Assembly: GCA_019671135.1 (NCBI GenBank)
Contig: JAHRHY010000001.1
Coordinates: forward strand, 3,658,001 to 3,722,000
Length of the DNA stretch: 64,000 bases
Source: Linnemannia hyalina
Lineage: Eukaryota > Mortierellomycota > Mortierellomycetes > Mortierellales > Mortierellaceae
Reading direction: 5' to 3'
Position numbers and translations under genes: made by a program. Each line of letters starts with the position of its first letter. Within the stretch, counting starts at the first letter, position 1. Of this stretch, positions 1 to 11,500 are shown one piece after another. The notes beneath the pieces are model-generated. The model searched no databases. It was not told where the DNA came from and worked only from the letters and a program-made list of their open reading frames with translations.

Positions 1-1429
1 ATATCCTAGGAAACGCTTTACTTCGTTTCCGCTTCTTCACCTCTCCTCCAAAACAACGCGTGTGTTCTCTGAACCATCCTAGGTCAAAAGAGTTTCCCAC
101 GAATAGAGAATAGATGTTCCATGAGAAAGTCGACCAGCATCGCGTCACCGCCAGTCCTCCAATGAATGGATGTATGGCGACAGCCGGCTAAACAGCCTAG
201 CAGGGGGATAAAAAAGACAACATCATCCTTTTATTGGACAAAAAAAAAACATTCTCAGGACTAGGCTTCGGGAAAAGTTAGCACTGTTCAGGTTCAGCTC
301 AATAAGAATATCGTATTTGCATTCTCGGTTCAACTGTCCGTTTTGGCGATAACGACAGAGCAGACAGGGGTTTTGCCCGGCGCCATGGCATGTGTATGAG
401 CAAGGAAGGGTAGCTGCGCGCTCATACCTTCAGGGCGTGAGAGGAGGGTGTGTCCAATCGCATTGCTTCCAGATTGGTCATTCGGGCAATGTCTCTTCAG
501 GATTCATTGGGTGAGAGTGAAGGAAGGCAGAATGAGGCCCTGGCTAGGCTCCTAATGAGTGTGAAAGAAGAAGGAAGGTGTATGGGTAAATACATGTGTT
601 TGCTTTTTGTTTGTTTGCTTGTCTCGCTCTGTTCAGGCGCCATGCAGGGGTTCTGATATTGTTGGTCAACCGTCTTTCGTTTAATCAACCATTTTTGCCA
701 GGTCAAGCAAGATGAGAAAGTAAACAAAACAAACAAAAATAAATAACCTTAGCGCATACACCCTCCCTCCCTCTCCCGGGCTCAATCCCTTTGATTGCAT
801 TGGATCGAGGATATCGTGATCGTTTCCCTGTGAAAATATATCGAAATTTCTTATTGCGAACAATTGTGAGCATTTCTCTCTTCCCCTGTCTCTCTCTCTC
901 ACTCGATTAAGCGTGTCCAACTCTCCAGAGTTGTCCAGACATGGTTAGGGGGCAAGGAGGCGAAGGGACCAAGGGAGCAGACCACGACAAATATGGCTCG
1001 ATTGCGGTCGGTTGGACAGCTGAGGGTAGCCTGTCCATGCTCCGTTGTCCTGCCATATTCAGCACATCTTGCGCATTCACCCACGCATCCTCCAATCCCT
1101 TCGTCATTTGCCTAGAACATTTTTTCGTGTCTGCAATTATTCACCATGAGCAACTAGTTGCGATGGGAAAACAAACACGCCTTTTCACCTACTTTTGTTT
1201 TCACCCGAGGCTTGCAATATGTTGTTTCAAGCTTTGAATATGCTTTCCGAGGAAGGCGACGAAGGAGATGATGGTGTCGATGGGAAAATGGAGTGGCATC
1301 ACTAGTGTCCTCATCTCATATAAAAAGCAACCGATGTTCACCATTTTTTTCTTCTCTCGTCTCACCAGTCCTCTCATCCTCTCCTTCAACCCAACCAACA
1401 CCACCACCACCATCCACCACTTCCTCCAA
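1..1429. other. gene-free upstream region
   Basis: No convincing coding sequence is seen on either strand. The open frames here are short, lack recognisable domains and contain simple sequence such as a TC run near 890-900. The last part forms the promoter and 5' leader of the aspartic protease that begins at 1430. Confidence 0.6.
1319..1326 (+). promoter_or_regulatory. TATA box of aspartic protease copy 1
   Basis: TATAAAAA lies about 110 nt before the start codon. The sequence just after it (GCAACCGATGTTC) closely matches the one after the TATA box of the second protease copy at 5825 (GCAATCGACATTC), so the core promoter was part of the duplication. Confidence 0.6.
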
Positions 1430-2757
1430 ATGAAGGTCACCGCCCTCGTTGTCTCCCTGGCAGTCGCCGTCCTGGCCGTTGTCGATGCCTCGCCCCTCAA
1501 GATCTCGCCCAAGCACGGCCATGCCGTCCCCTTGACCCGCAACCCCAACTACAAGCACAACACCCATGCCCAGATCGCCAAGTTGAACAAGCGTTACCCT
1601 GGCGTCAACATCTTGGCCACCGGATCTGTCCCCCTTGTCAACGTCCACCCCGATCTTGAGTACTACGGTACCGTCTCTGTCGGTACCCCTGCTCAGAATG
1701 TGAAGCTGGATTTTGATACCGTAAGTGATAAAAAATTACTGCTTGTACCCCTTTTTCTTGCTTTCTTTCTCCTATGCCACGCAGTGTGGCCGATCGGGCT
1801 TTAACTTTCAGCATGCTGACAAACGATTTCCTTCATTTTCTTGCTCACTTTTTCTGATCGTTGCAGGGCTCATCTGACATCTGGTTCCCCTCAAGCACCT
1901 GCACCACCGCCGCCTGCAAGAAGCACGTCCGTTTCAACTCTGCCTCTTCCTCGACCTTCCAGAAGGACGGGCGCAAGTGGAACATTGGCTAAGGTGATGG
2001 CTCTACCGCCTCTGGTATCCTCGGCTCCGACATTGTCAGCGTCGGAGGCGTCAAGGTCCGCCAGACCATTGGCCTCGCCACTGCCGAGTCCTCGCAGTTT
2101 GGTTCCTCCCCCGAAGACGGTCTCTTCGGTCTGGGATTCAACACCATTGAGTCTGTCTCTGGCGTCAAGACCTTCTTGGATAACGCCATTGCCGCCGGCG
2201 CTCTTACCTCGCCTGTCGTCTCCGTCTTCCTTCCCTCCGTCCGCCGCAACGGTGGTGTCGGTGGAGAGTACCTCTTTGGCGGCATCGACTCGACCAAGTA
2301 CACCGGCTCGTTGACTTACGTCCCCGTCACTAAGAAGGGCTACTGGCAGGTCCACATCTCGGACGCCAGCATCAACGGTGTTTCGTTGGGCCAGGCCTCT
2401 GAGGGAATCATCGACACCGGCACCACCCTCGTCATTGTCGGCGACGCCGCCGCCGCCGCCATCCACAAGAAGATCTCCGGCGCCAAAAACGACCCCAACA
2501 ACGGTTGGTTGGTCCCTTGCTCCCTCAAGTCCAACACCGGAAACGTTGGCTTCCAGTTGGGCGGCAAGACCTTCAACGTGCCCCTGGCCGATTTGGCTTA
2601 TGAGGATTTGGGAGATGGTTCCGGAAACTGCTTCTCGGGTATTCAGGGCGGTCAGGATGGACTTTGGATTTTGGGTGATGTCTTCATCAAGAACAACTAC
2701 TGTGTCTTCTCCCAGACTTCGTCGCCCAGCATTGGAATCGCTCCTCTTGCCTACTAA
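1430..2757 (+). pseudogene. secreted pepsin-type aspartic protease, copy 1, interrupted by an in-frame stop
   Basis: Two exons (1430-1720, 1867-2757) would encode about 393 codons of an A1-family (rhizopuspepsin-like) secreted endopeptidase. Visible parts are a hydrophobic signal peptide ending near ASP, a basic propeptide, the first catalytic motif (DFDT before the intron, GSS after it), the second catalytic motif IDTGTT, and a C-terminal part with the two conserved cysteines. Codon 139 is TAA (1990-1992) where the neighbouring copy has TAC, in WNIG-Y-GDGS. This is the flap tyrosine of pepsins (Tyr75 in pepsin numbering). No other frameshift or stop is seen, so the lesion looks recent. As written, the product would be a 138-residue fragment lacking the second catalytic Asp. 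A base-calling error or stop readthrough cannot be excluded. The paralogue starts at 5953. Confidence 0.85.
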
Positions 2758-5700
2758 GAGATGTTCTCTTTCATCTTTTGTTTATGAACTCTCTTTTTTG
2801 TTGGTTCATGATATCCCTGGGGATTGCCTTGGTATCCCCTCCCCCTTTTCACCTCCAGTAGTTGAATAGCAATAAGTAATAAAAAAATACTCAAGAAGTT
2901 GGCATGCTGGACAGCCAAAGCACTCTTCTTTTTTCCTCCTCAATTACTTTACACGCGTCATTTTCTTTCTGGCAGATTGAGGTTCGACGCCAAAAAAGGG
3001 CAGTTTGCAGCAAGGTAGGAAAAAAATAGAGGCGTCCGCAATGCATACTCTCGCTCGGCGTATATTGCCGCTCCAAATTGACATTTTTTTTTTCCGTCGT
3101 AGTCCTCCAAGAGATGTATGTACTGCAGAAGAGAGGAGAGAGAAAGACACACATGCAATGACGCTCTTTTGGCTATTCTTCTTGTCTCCTGTTATCATTT
3201 TTGATGATAACAGAAATAAAAAAATAAAAAGGCACAAGAAAACACAAAAGGATACATTCCGAAGAGTATCACACTTCATCCACGCTAATGCAGACAGATT
3301 CAACGGCAGAGGAGGCGCGGGTGGGCTAGCGCAGTTCCTTCCCTTCTACTTACCCCTTCTCTCCACTTTCACACTCTTTTGGTTTCTTCATTAAAACCTA
3401 CACCTTGGATGTTTATCCTACTGGTCAGAAAACACATCATAGGGTTTCAAAAGCGAAAGATGTCGCCATAAAGTATACTCCTGGGAAAGTACATCTCTCT
3501 CTCTCTCTCTCTCTCTCTCATATGTTTTTCAGTGTTTGTGTTTTGGTTTTGATTATTTGTTTTTGTGTCTGAGAGAGAGAGAAAAGGCGTCGCGCGCCCT
3601 GGGTTTCCCCTATCGCTGTGAGGTCTAGAAGAGTTAATAATAATTCGGTTGTACTTTGGGTCTCTCGAGAATTTCGTGGATGAATGTTCCACTTTTTAAT
3701 GCAAGGGTCCGTAAACAGAACAGAAAACGGGCAAACAACAAAAAGGCGCAAGGGAAGACGAAGTGTACGCAAATAACAAACCATATATCATGGGAAGGGG
3801 GGGAGGGGACAAGAAATAACAAAAGAAGGCTAGTAATGGCGTATGATGTGTGAGCACATTTCCTAATGAGTCAAGGGACTCATGGGTGGGGATGGGATGG
3901 GATGGATGGACAACGGAAGTTCAGACGGCATTTTTCTACCTTTAAACTTCTCCTTTTTTGATCGAGACGGGACGGCCTAGAGGCACTTTTTCTGTCTTTT
4001 TACTCTTCTCCTTTTACCCATTGGACTGCAATGGTTTATCATCATGAGTCCTATCCTCTTTGAAAGGCCGTTTTCTAAGGTTCAAGGATTTAGTTTGTTT
4101 TGTTGCTTATGTGAAAGGGTGCTCTCACGAAAATAAAGGGACCTGAAAAGGGTTTAGGTAGACATTCAGGGTCGGATGATGTGGTAGAGCTAACTTTGGG
4201 ATAGGAGATTGGCTGGGGCAGGTGGACAGGGAGAGGACAGGGAGGGGAAAGCCAGCTGGACAAAATCAATAGGCTACGGGCTTATTCGTGCCTTTTTCAC
4301 ACAACCCTCGGTGTCCAACAGACTCGATTACACTTTACTTGGACTAATGTACCAAATTTGTGTTTGTAACTTTGTATTGGAGAGAGAGAGAGAGAGAGGA
4401 GGGTGAAGAGAATGTGAGCTATTTGCCTTTTGTGTTGCTTTCGTGTGATATTTGTCTATCTCTCCCCTACCTTCATCTTGCAAGGTCAATTGGATGAGAC
4501 CTGTTTGTTTGTTTGTTGTCGACACATTGGGAAGTGATTAAGAGACAACGACAACAAAGAGAAAACCTTAGTCGTCCTGGGACAATGTTGCCGCAAGAAC
4601 AAAAAAGGTAAAACCCCCGGGTTCTAGAGCGAGCTTCCCAATGGTCGTTGTTGAACCAGCTGGAGCCTTTCTTCGTCTCTCTCTTCAAAAACCGCATGTC
4701 GCAATGTCGAAAGAGAGAGATAGCGAAAGTAGGTTTGCTGGGGGGGGGGGGCTTTTTTTTTGCCTTGAATGCAAGTTCATCCATCCTCCATTCTTCTTCA
4801 CCATCCTTCTGTTCGCAATCTAAGGTGGGCGCAAAGTGGACAGCAGCATGCATGTCCAGCCCCACTTCCCCTCAGTTCTTGGCACTAGACTTAGAAGCCG
4901 TTTCTCCATTTTCATGCAGGGTATCCGACTTGCATGCGCAGGGGGATTTACTAGGCTAGTACCGTTGGAATGCCAGGGATACATGAAAGAGTGTATCCTC
5001 TTTTCATGTACAATAGAGAGAGAGAGAGGGAGAGAGAGAGAGGAGAAAAACAGTTCTGGAGTCCTAAGGCGGAAACCCTCGGCGTTTCGCTTTCGACCCT
5101 ATCGGCGGCGTGTTTTTCCAAGAGGAGAGCGAGAGAGGCGAATATTATCCTTGTGTTTACGCCATCTTTCCGGGGGAGTATCTCATTTCGTTCGGACGGA
5201 AGAGAAAACGGCTCACGGCTCAACAGATGATGTTGTTGTCCTTTGTTCTTGTTCCTGTCTCTGACCCTGTGCCATGTAAGGGTCCAAGGTTAATAACGCC
5301 ATTCGTCAGTCGACTCCTTTTTCTGAATTGCACCCAATGACCATTCAGGAACCTTATTTGACCCCTTCCCATGCGATCGAGACACCCCGCCCTTTTCAAA
5401 GGCAATGTGATTGGAGAGAATTAAAAGGTGCAGTATGATCATCCATGTACACTCCCTGTAGACACTCTTCTCTTCAACCCTTGGTGGATCATCTTCCTCT
5501 TCTCTTCTCTTCATTTGCTCCAGTGCATTCAGTCCTTCTTCAGGGACAAAAACAAACAAGAACAAGGTCGAATGCTCACACTCTCATCATCCCTGGACGA
5601 GGCTAGCGTTGAACTGTAATTATTACGCGACATTTTTCCACAAGGACAATCAGTTTTCTGAACCTCCCTTGAGAGAAACGACAAAGGAGTACTCCTTTTT

Positions 5701-5952
5701 CTAATCCATCGTGTTCACTCTCTCAGTTGACATTCATATCATCTTTATTTATTTATTCATTCATTCATTCATTCAACACTTGAAATAAGAGGAGAAAAGC
5801 AAGCAAACAAATTCACCATTTTGGTATAAAAGCAATCGACATTCCCTCCTCCTTTTTTTGTTCTCCATCCAAGCTCCTCATCCTCCTCTCTCTCCTCCTC
5901 TTCCTCTTTCAACCACCACAACCAACTCCACAAAAAAACCAATCATCTCATA
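2758..5952. other. 3.2 kb intergenic region between the two protease copies
   Basis: No gene is supported. It holds the 3' region of copy 1 (AATAAA-like signals around 2870-2885), a short hairpin (GTTATCAT/ATGATAAC, about 3190-3212), a TC microsatellite (about 3493-3519), GA runs (about 4380-4398 and 5015-5042), a G run near 4741, and ATTC tetranucleotide repeats (about 5754-5775). The last 150 nt form the promoter of the second copy. Confidence 0.6.
5825..5832 (+). promoter_or_regulatory. TATA box of aspartic protease copy 2
   Basis: TATAAAAG lies about 125 nt before the start codon, followed by a pyrimidine-rich leader. Its flank resembles that of the first copy at 1319, supporting a shared core promoter. 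Confidence 0.6.
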
Positions 5953-7288
5953 ATGAGAATCACCGCCCTTGTCTCCTTGGCCGCCGCCGTCTTGGCCATC
6001 GCCGATGCCTCGCCCCTCAAGTTCTCGCCCAAGCACGGCCACGCTGTCCCCTTGACCCGCAACCCCAACTACAGGCACAACACTCAAGCCCAGATCAACA
6101 AGATGAACTCCCGTTACGGAAACATCCGCGCTGCCAGCACCGGAACTGTCCCTTTGGTCAATGTCGATCACGACATTGAGTACTACGGTACCGTCTCTGT
6201 CGGTACCCCTGCCCAGAACGTCAAGCTTGACTTTGATACCGTATGTGGATCTTGCTTCTCTCCCTTTTTTGTTACATCCCATTTTTGCCTGTCAAAAGTG
6301 TGTTCACGACCGCGTTTGTGTAACGACCACTATGTATGTCCGTTTGCTAACAAACAATTCAACTGGTTTTCCATTCCAATAGGGCTCGTCTGACATCTGG
6401 TTCCCCTCAAGCACCTGCACCACCACCGCCTGCAAGAAGCACGTCCGCTTCAACTCTGCCACCTCCTCGACCTTCCAGAAGGACGGCCGCAAGTGGAACA
6501 TTGGCTACGGTGACGGCTCCACCGCCTCTGGTATCCTCGGCTCCGACATTGTCAGCGTCGGAGGCATCCAGGTCCGCCAGACCATTGGCCTCGCCACCGC
6601 CGAGTCCGCCTCCTTCGGCACCTCCCCCGAAGACGGCCTCTTCGGTCTCGGCTTCAACACCATCGAGTCCGTTGCCGGTGTCAAGACCTTCCTCGACAAC
6701 GCCATTGCCGCTGGTGTCCTTGCCCAGCCCGTCGTCTCCGTTTTCTTGCCTTCCTACCGCCGCAACGGCGGTGTCGGTGGAGAGTACCTCTTTGGCGGCA
6801 TCAATGCTAACCACTACACTGGCTCGTTGACCTATATCAACGTCTCCCAGAAGGGCTACTGGCAAATCCCCATGTCCGACATCACCTACAACGGTGCCTC
6901 GTTGGGACAGTCCGCCCAGGGCATCGTTGACACCGGTACCACCCTCGTCATCATCGGCACTGCTGCTGCCAAGGCCGTCCACCAAAAGATTGCCGGCTCC
7001 GTCTTCACCGCCGCCACCCGCACCCAGTCCGCCTACTGGTCCGTCCCTTGCTCGCTCCAGTCGAGCTCTGACAATGTCGGCTTCAAGTTGGGCGGTACCA
7101 TCTTCAACATCCCTGTTGCTGATGTTGCCTACGAGGATCTTGGCGATGGCTCTGGTCTTTGCTACTCTGGTATCCAGGGTGGTCAGGATGATCTCTGGAT
7201 CTTGGGAGATGTGTTCATCAAGAACAACTACTGTGTCTTTGACCAGGGTACCACTCCCCGCATTGGAATTGCCCCTGCCAAGTACTAA
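5953..7288 (+). CDS. secreted pepsin-type aspartic protease, copy 2 (intact)
   Basis: Exons 5953-6240 and 6383-7288 give a 397-residue A1-family aspartic endopeptidase, a normal length for fungal secreted pepsins. A signal peptide spans about residues 1-19 and a basic propeptide about 20-70. The first catalytic Asp is residue 95, in DFDTGSSD, with the intron falling between DT and G. The flap tyrosine is residue 138 in YGDGS. The second catalytic Asp is residue 279, in VDTGTTLV. These motifs predict secretion and acid-pH self-activation, with extracellular protein breakdown as the likely role. It is a tandem duplicate of the gene at 1430, with the intron at the same place. A polyadenylation signal (AATAAA) lies at about 7392. 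Confidence 0.95.
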
Positions 7289-7411
7289 GGTGCTTCCCCT
7301 TTACACATCTAATTGTTTATATCTCCTAAAAGGACTCCTTCTTGTAGCGAGTCCATTCTCTTTGTTACATATCTATCTCTTTTTATATAATAATAAAAGC
7401 CCAATTCGGCT

Positions 7412-7424
7412 TGCTGGACAGCCA
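7412..7424 (+). repeat. 13-nt element shared by both protease 3' regions
   Basis: TGCTGGACAGCCA occurs here and at 2905-2917, in each case shortly after the AATAAA-rich 3' end of an aspartic protease copy. It is probably a remnant of the duplicated 3' flank, or a conserved 3'-end processing element. Confidence 0.45.
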
Positions 7425-7771
7425 CATCTTTACCACCTACATACATCAAGTAACCCCCATGGTTTCCCTCCCTCACTTTCTCACCATAGTTTTATCTCGT
7501 CCAGGAACAAAAAAAAAAAAAAGAAAAAGCCAAAACCCAAAATTGTGACACGCGCCACGCCACCAAGCGACAAAACATTTGTTTGGACAGAATTTGTCGG
7601 TCCCTGTTCTCTTCTTTTCCCAGAACAAAATCATAACCACAACCCAACTTTGCTCGCATCAACGAAAAAAAAAATAACGCAGTTAGCAAAGGTTCAAGAT
7701 CCCTCCCCCCACACACCGCCCAAACAACAAAGTCCCGCCGCACACACCCGTCTTTCGCATTCATAATAACC

Positions 7772-8392
7772 ATGGCGACCACAGAATCAGTCCTCGAGCA
7801 GCCCGCCGCTCACCTCCACCCATCATCCCTCAGGACGCTCGATCAAACATCCCTTCATCTCTTGCCATGCGGAATCCAACACGACGGCAAGGCCAACATC
7901 CCCGGATTCTTTTTCCTCGTCGACGGAACGTACCCGTCCACGCTAGACCATGCCTCAGCAGCAGCAACAACAACAACAACAACATCAAGAACAATAACAA
8001 CAGCAGCAGGAGTATTGGAGTCAACAACATCCGTCATCGCGCCCGAGGTCTCGTTCCGGGGCAGGACACTCAAGGGGACCGTGATGAAAGTCCCCGCAGG
8101 ATACATCGGCACAATCTACAATCTGGCCGAGCAAAAAGGACATACTCAAGACAGCGCCAGCAACGGCGCAAAGCCCAACCAGGACATGATGGACCTGGAA
8201 GATGAAGACCAAGAATATGAGGCCATGTTGAAGGGTATGCAGGAAGAGCGCAAGGCTATGAAAACCGCGGCACAGTTTCAAGAGTGGACCTCCTGGGGAC
8301 ACGACGATCAGCCCACAGCCAGGACGGATAAGGTCGTCCGCGCAATGCAATGGATCGATATCGCCAACGTCTTGCATGAACCCCTCTGCTAG
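7772..8392 (+). CDS. RNASEH2C: ribonuclease H2 non-catalytic subunit C
   Basis: This single-exon frame of 206 residues matches the RNase H2 subunit C family. Conserved blocks are the N-terminal strand HLLPCGIQHDG and the central FRGRTLKGTVMKVPAGY segment. Between them is a Thr/Ala-rich low-complexity insert (about residues 62-82, CAA/ACA repeats) and after them an acidic linker and a C-terminal helix. In eukaryotes this subunit joins subunits A and B in a nuclear complex that removes single ribonucleotides and RNA/DNA hybrids from genomic DNA. The start follows a CA-rich leader at ACCATGG. It converges tail to tail with the peptidase gene ending at 8503, leaving 110 nt between stops. Confidence 0.88.
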   Translation: MATTESVLEQPAAHLHPSSLRTLDQTSLHLLPCGIQHDGKANIPGFFFLVDGTYPSTLDHASAAATTTTTTSRTITTAAGVLESTTSVIAPEVSFRGRTLKGTVMKVPAGYIGTIYNLAEQKGHTQDSASNGAKPNQDMMDLEDEDQEYEAMLKGMQEERKAMKTAAQFQEWTSWGHDDQPTARTDKVVRAMQWIDIANVLHEPLC

Positions 8393-8502
8393 CCTTTCTC
8401 CTTCCTCCCTCCTTCGTTCCACCCTTCTCTCTTCTTTCCTTTACGTTCTTTAGTTGCAGCAATGTACCATAGTAATCTGTCATAAAAAAAATTCATTTAT
8501 AA

Positions 8503-11500
8503 TTAATCAAGGAACGAGTCAAACACACCCTTGTCAGCTTCAAGATGGTAAAGAGCAAACGCCATCCAGAGAGAACTGCTGCCACTGAAATGACCGCCAT
8601 CCTCCATCTGCAGCAACAAGGGCGTCTCCTTCTCGCCAGCACACATCCGTTTCTTTCCCCGGTCAAGCTTCTCCTCCACCGACTGGCAGTCATTCGTCTT
8701 GCCGTCGATGCTCCGCAACTTGGCAACGAACTTGAGAGGCTCTGCATAGCTGACTCGACCGTCTGACAGTCCCCCCATCACCATCATCGCCGGGTACGGT
8801 TGGTTGCGAACACGGTCGTAGGGTGAATAGGCCTTCATCACCTCGAAAATCTCACGGCTCTCTAATGGCGACCCCCACTCTGACCACTCGTACTCCACCC
8901 ACGGGATATTCGGGTCCGACATGCCCGCAATCACATCCAAGAACGGTACTTGTGCCAGGACGACCTTGACCATCTCTCGCACAATATTCTTGGATTCGCC
9001 TCTCTTCGTTACGTCAATGTCGTCGCCGTTGTTGTTACGCTGACGACGGTCACCTATGGAACTGCCAGGTGAAGGCTGGACTGCCTCACCCCACCGGTTG
9101 GCAATCCATCCCGTGACCAGTCCTCCAGCGCTGCGGCCCTGAACCACTACCCCTCCAGGCTCGACCATACCAGAGTCCCGAAGATACAGCAGGGCGTCTT
9201 CGACATCGTAAAACGTGTTCCTCTTGTTCTCCAGCTTGCCGTCAATGTACCAGCTGGGTCCCATGACTCCATCTCCACGGGGGTGGACTTGAACATAGAC
9301 AAGACCGCGGCGAAGAAGAGGCAACATCCTGGTAGGGTCGAAAGATGGAGACGTCAAAGTACCATACGCTCCATACGCATTCAAAAATCCGGCCTTGCGT
9401 GGGAAGCGGTCGCCATCCGGATAGGTGTAATAGACTATGGAGATTGGAATCATGACCTTGTCTTGGCCGTGTGGATGCTTGGTGCCATACGTTGATTCAA
9501 CCATGATGCGCAACTCCTTGTACCGACTCATCTCCCGTTTCTGCTCCTTCTCTGCATCCTTGGGCGAAAGACCGGTGTCTTGAGGGGACTCTTGTGCAGG
9601 CTGACCATACCGTATACCAACAGGGAAAGGTTCCTGGCAAACTAGTTTGGTCGCATTCCTGACCTTGTCATCGTCCGCCTCTGAATTCCTCGCTGTCGTC
9701 AAGGGTGTCAGATCGTCCATCTCCAGCTCGTAAAGCGCCCAAGGGTGGATGAAGGAACAGTTTGAGTATCGAAGTCTTGTCGAATAAAAGTCGCGGAAGA
9801 GTCGCTCATCCTCATCTCGGATATTCCCAGGCATCACTGTTGCAACCTTGAACTCGGGATCGTACGGCCGAACTCGCTGTAGTTCCGTGAGAGGGAAGTC
9901 GGGATTGGGGCCATCTCCTTCACTGGGGTGAGGCGCCCGAAAGATACGAAACTCCTGCAGTCCACCTCGCCAGACCCATGCAACAAAATGCTCGACAAAG
10001 ACCTCAAATCGCTCCAGGTACTCGCTAGGATCGTGTGCGACCACAACCTCGTCCTCAATATACTGCAGGAAGAACGACTGAGCTTGCGACCTGGGTCGAT
10101 CTGTAAGTCGTTCAATCTCTACAGGCGTCTCAACCAAAGTCTGAAGGTTATTGCTAAGGTACGTCTCGACCGGGATGCGAAGTACCTTGAAATTGGGGGC
10201 GTTGTTGTGGTTGGTGTGAAGGTAAAAGTGCCCTGAGTGATGTTCGACCTTGTAGAGGACATCTTCCTCGGGTTGTCGTACGATGTGCCATCCTGCTTCG
10301 GGGCTGTCGATACTGAGAAAGTAGGTGTGGCTGTTGGTCTGTCCGGCGCTCTATGATTATTTCAACACAGGTAGCACCAAAGGAAGAACCTCATTAGTAG
10401 ATTGTCAACAAGAGCAGCGAACACCAACCAAAATAACCAAGGTCGGGCAGTACAAAACACATACCTCGATGAGTAGGTACCGTTCGTCGTTGGTCTGCGA
10501 GATCAAAAGCACATTCCGCTCGTCCTTCTCGCGCATCACCAGCTCAGGTACAAGTTTAGGAGGCTGTCGGAGTTTCGTTTTTGACTGGTCCATGTCCTGA
10601 CCATTATCGAAGCCAGAGCCAGCCGCATCTAAAGAATCGATCCTCACCCGCCACACCTCCTTCGACAAACCCTTGGGATCCAGCCTGGTAAAATACAAGA
10701 ACAACTCCTGACCCAGCTTCACCCATCGTGTCTCTGCTCCAGCATCCTTGAGCACATTCCCCTCCAACGTCATGATAAGACGACCTTGATCCGGCGTTTC
10801 GCACCAGTTGTCGAAATCGAACTCTGCGGGCGATGGCTGTCGCTCGCATTCCGAGGCTAGGCTGAGCGCAGAACGTCTTGACAAACGAGTGGATGGAGTC
10901 GATCTTGAACATGGTGCCGACGGTAGCGGCATAATCCTGATGTGATACCGCTCGTCTCCCGAAACATCGTAGGTATATGCCAGGAACCTCTCCGTGCTTG
11001 TTTCGCCTCCGGCCGTGCTGTTCGGATTATAGTGGACACTACGGTCATGCTTCAGCGACGTGTGTTGAGGTTGAATCTCAATTGCACCGAATGAAAACTG
11101 ACCACCGCCTCCTTTGCGCTTCACCTTTTTGGCCAACCGATTGACGTCCAGAACAATTTGGACGTCAAAGGCAGAGACATGTGCCTCGAACGTACAACCT
11201 CCAATTGTCTTGACCCTGTCCTTTTTCTTGTCCTTGTCCATGTCCATGTCCACGTCCATTGCCTTGTCCTTGCCTCGACCATCTGGCGTTGATGGAATGA
11301 CGAATCGAAATTGTGAGGGTGAAGACTGCGAGAGTGATCCAGGTTCACGGTCAGAGCTCGACTCTGACGCATGTCGCGGCGTCACGTACGTCCGTCGCGC
11401 AAGTTCCATAGTCCTTTGATACGCACCCGCCGGAATAGGCCGCCGCTTATAAACACCATAGTTGCCCTCCGTCCCATCTAGCCAATATCGCCATCGATCG

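Noticed and set aside
1891..2466. Minus-strand open frame across the protease exon (and its counterpart at 6407-6985)
   Set aside because: GC-biased codon use in the plus-strand protease leaves the antisense frame open; the product is Gly/Asp/Val-rich and without motifs.
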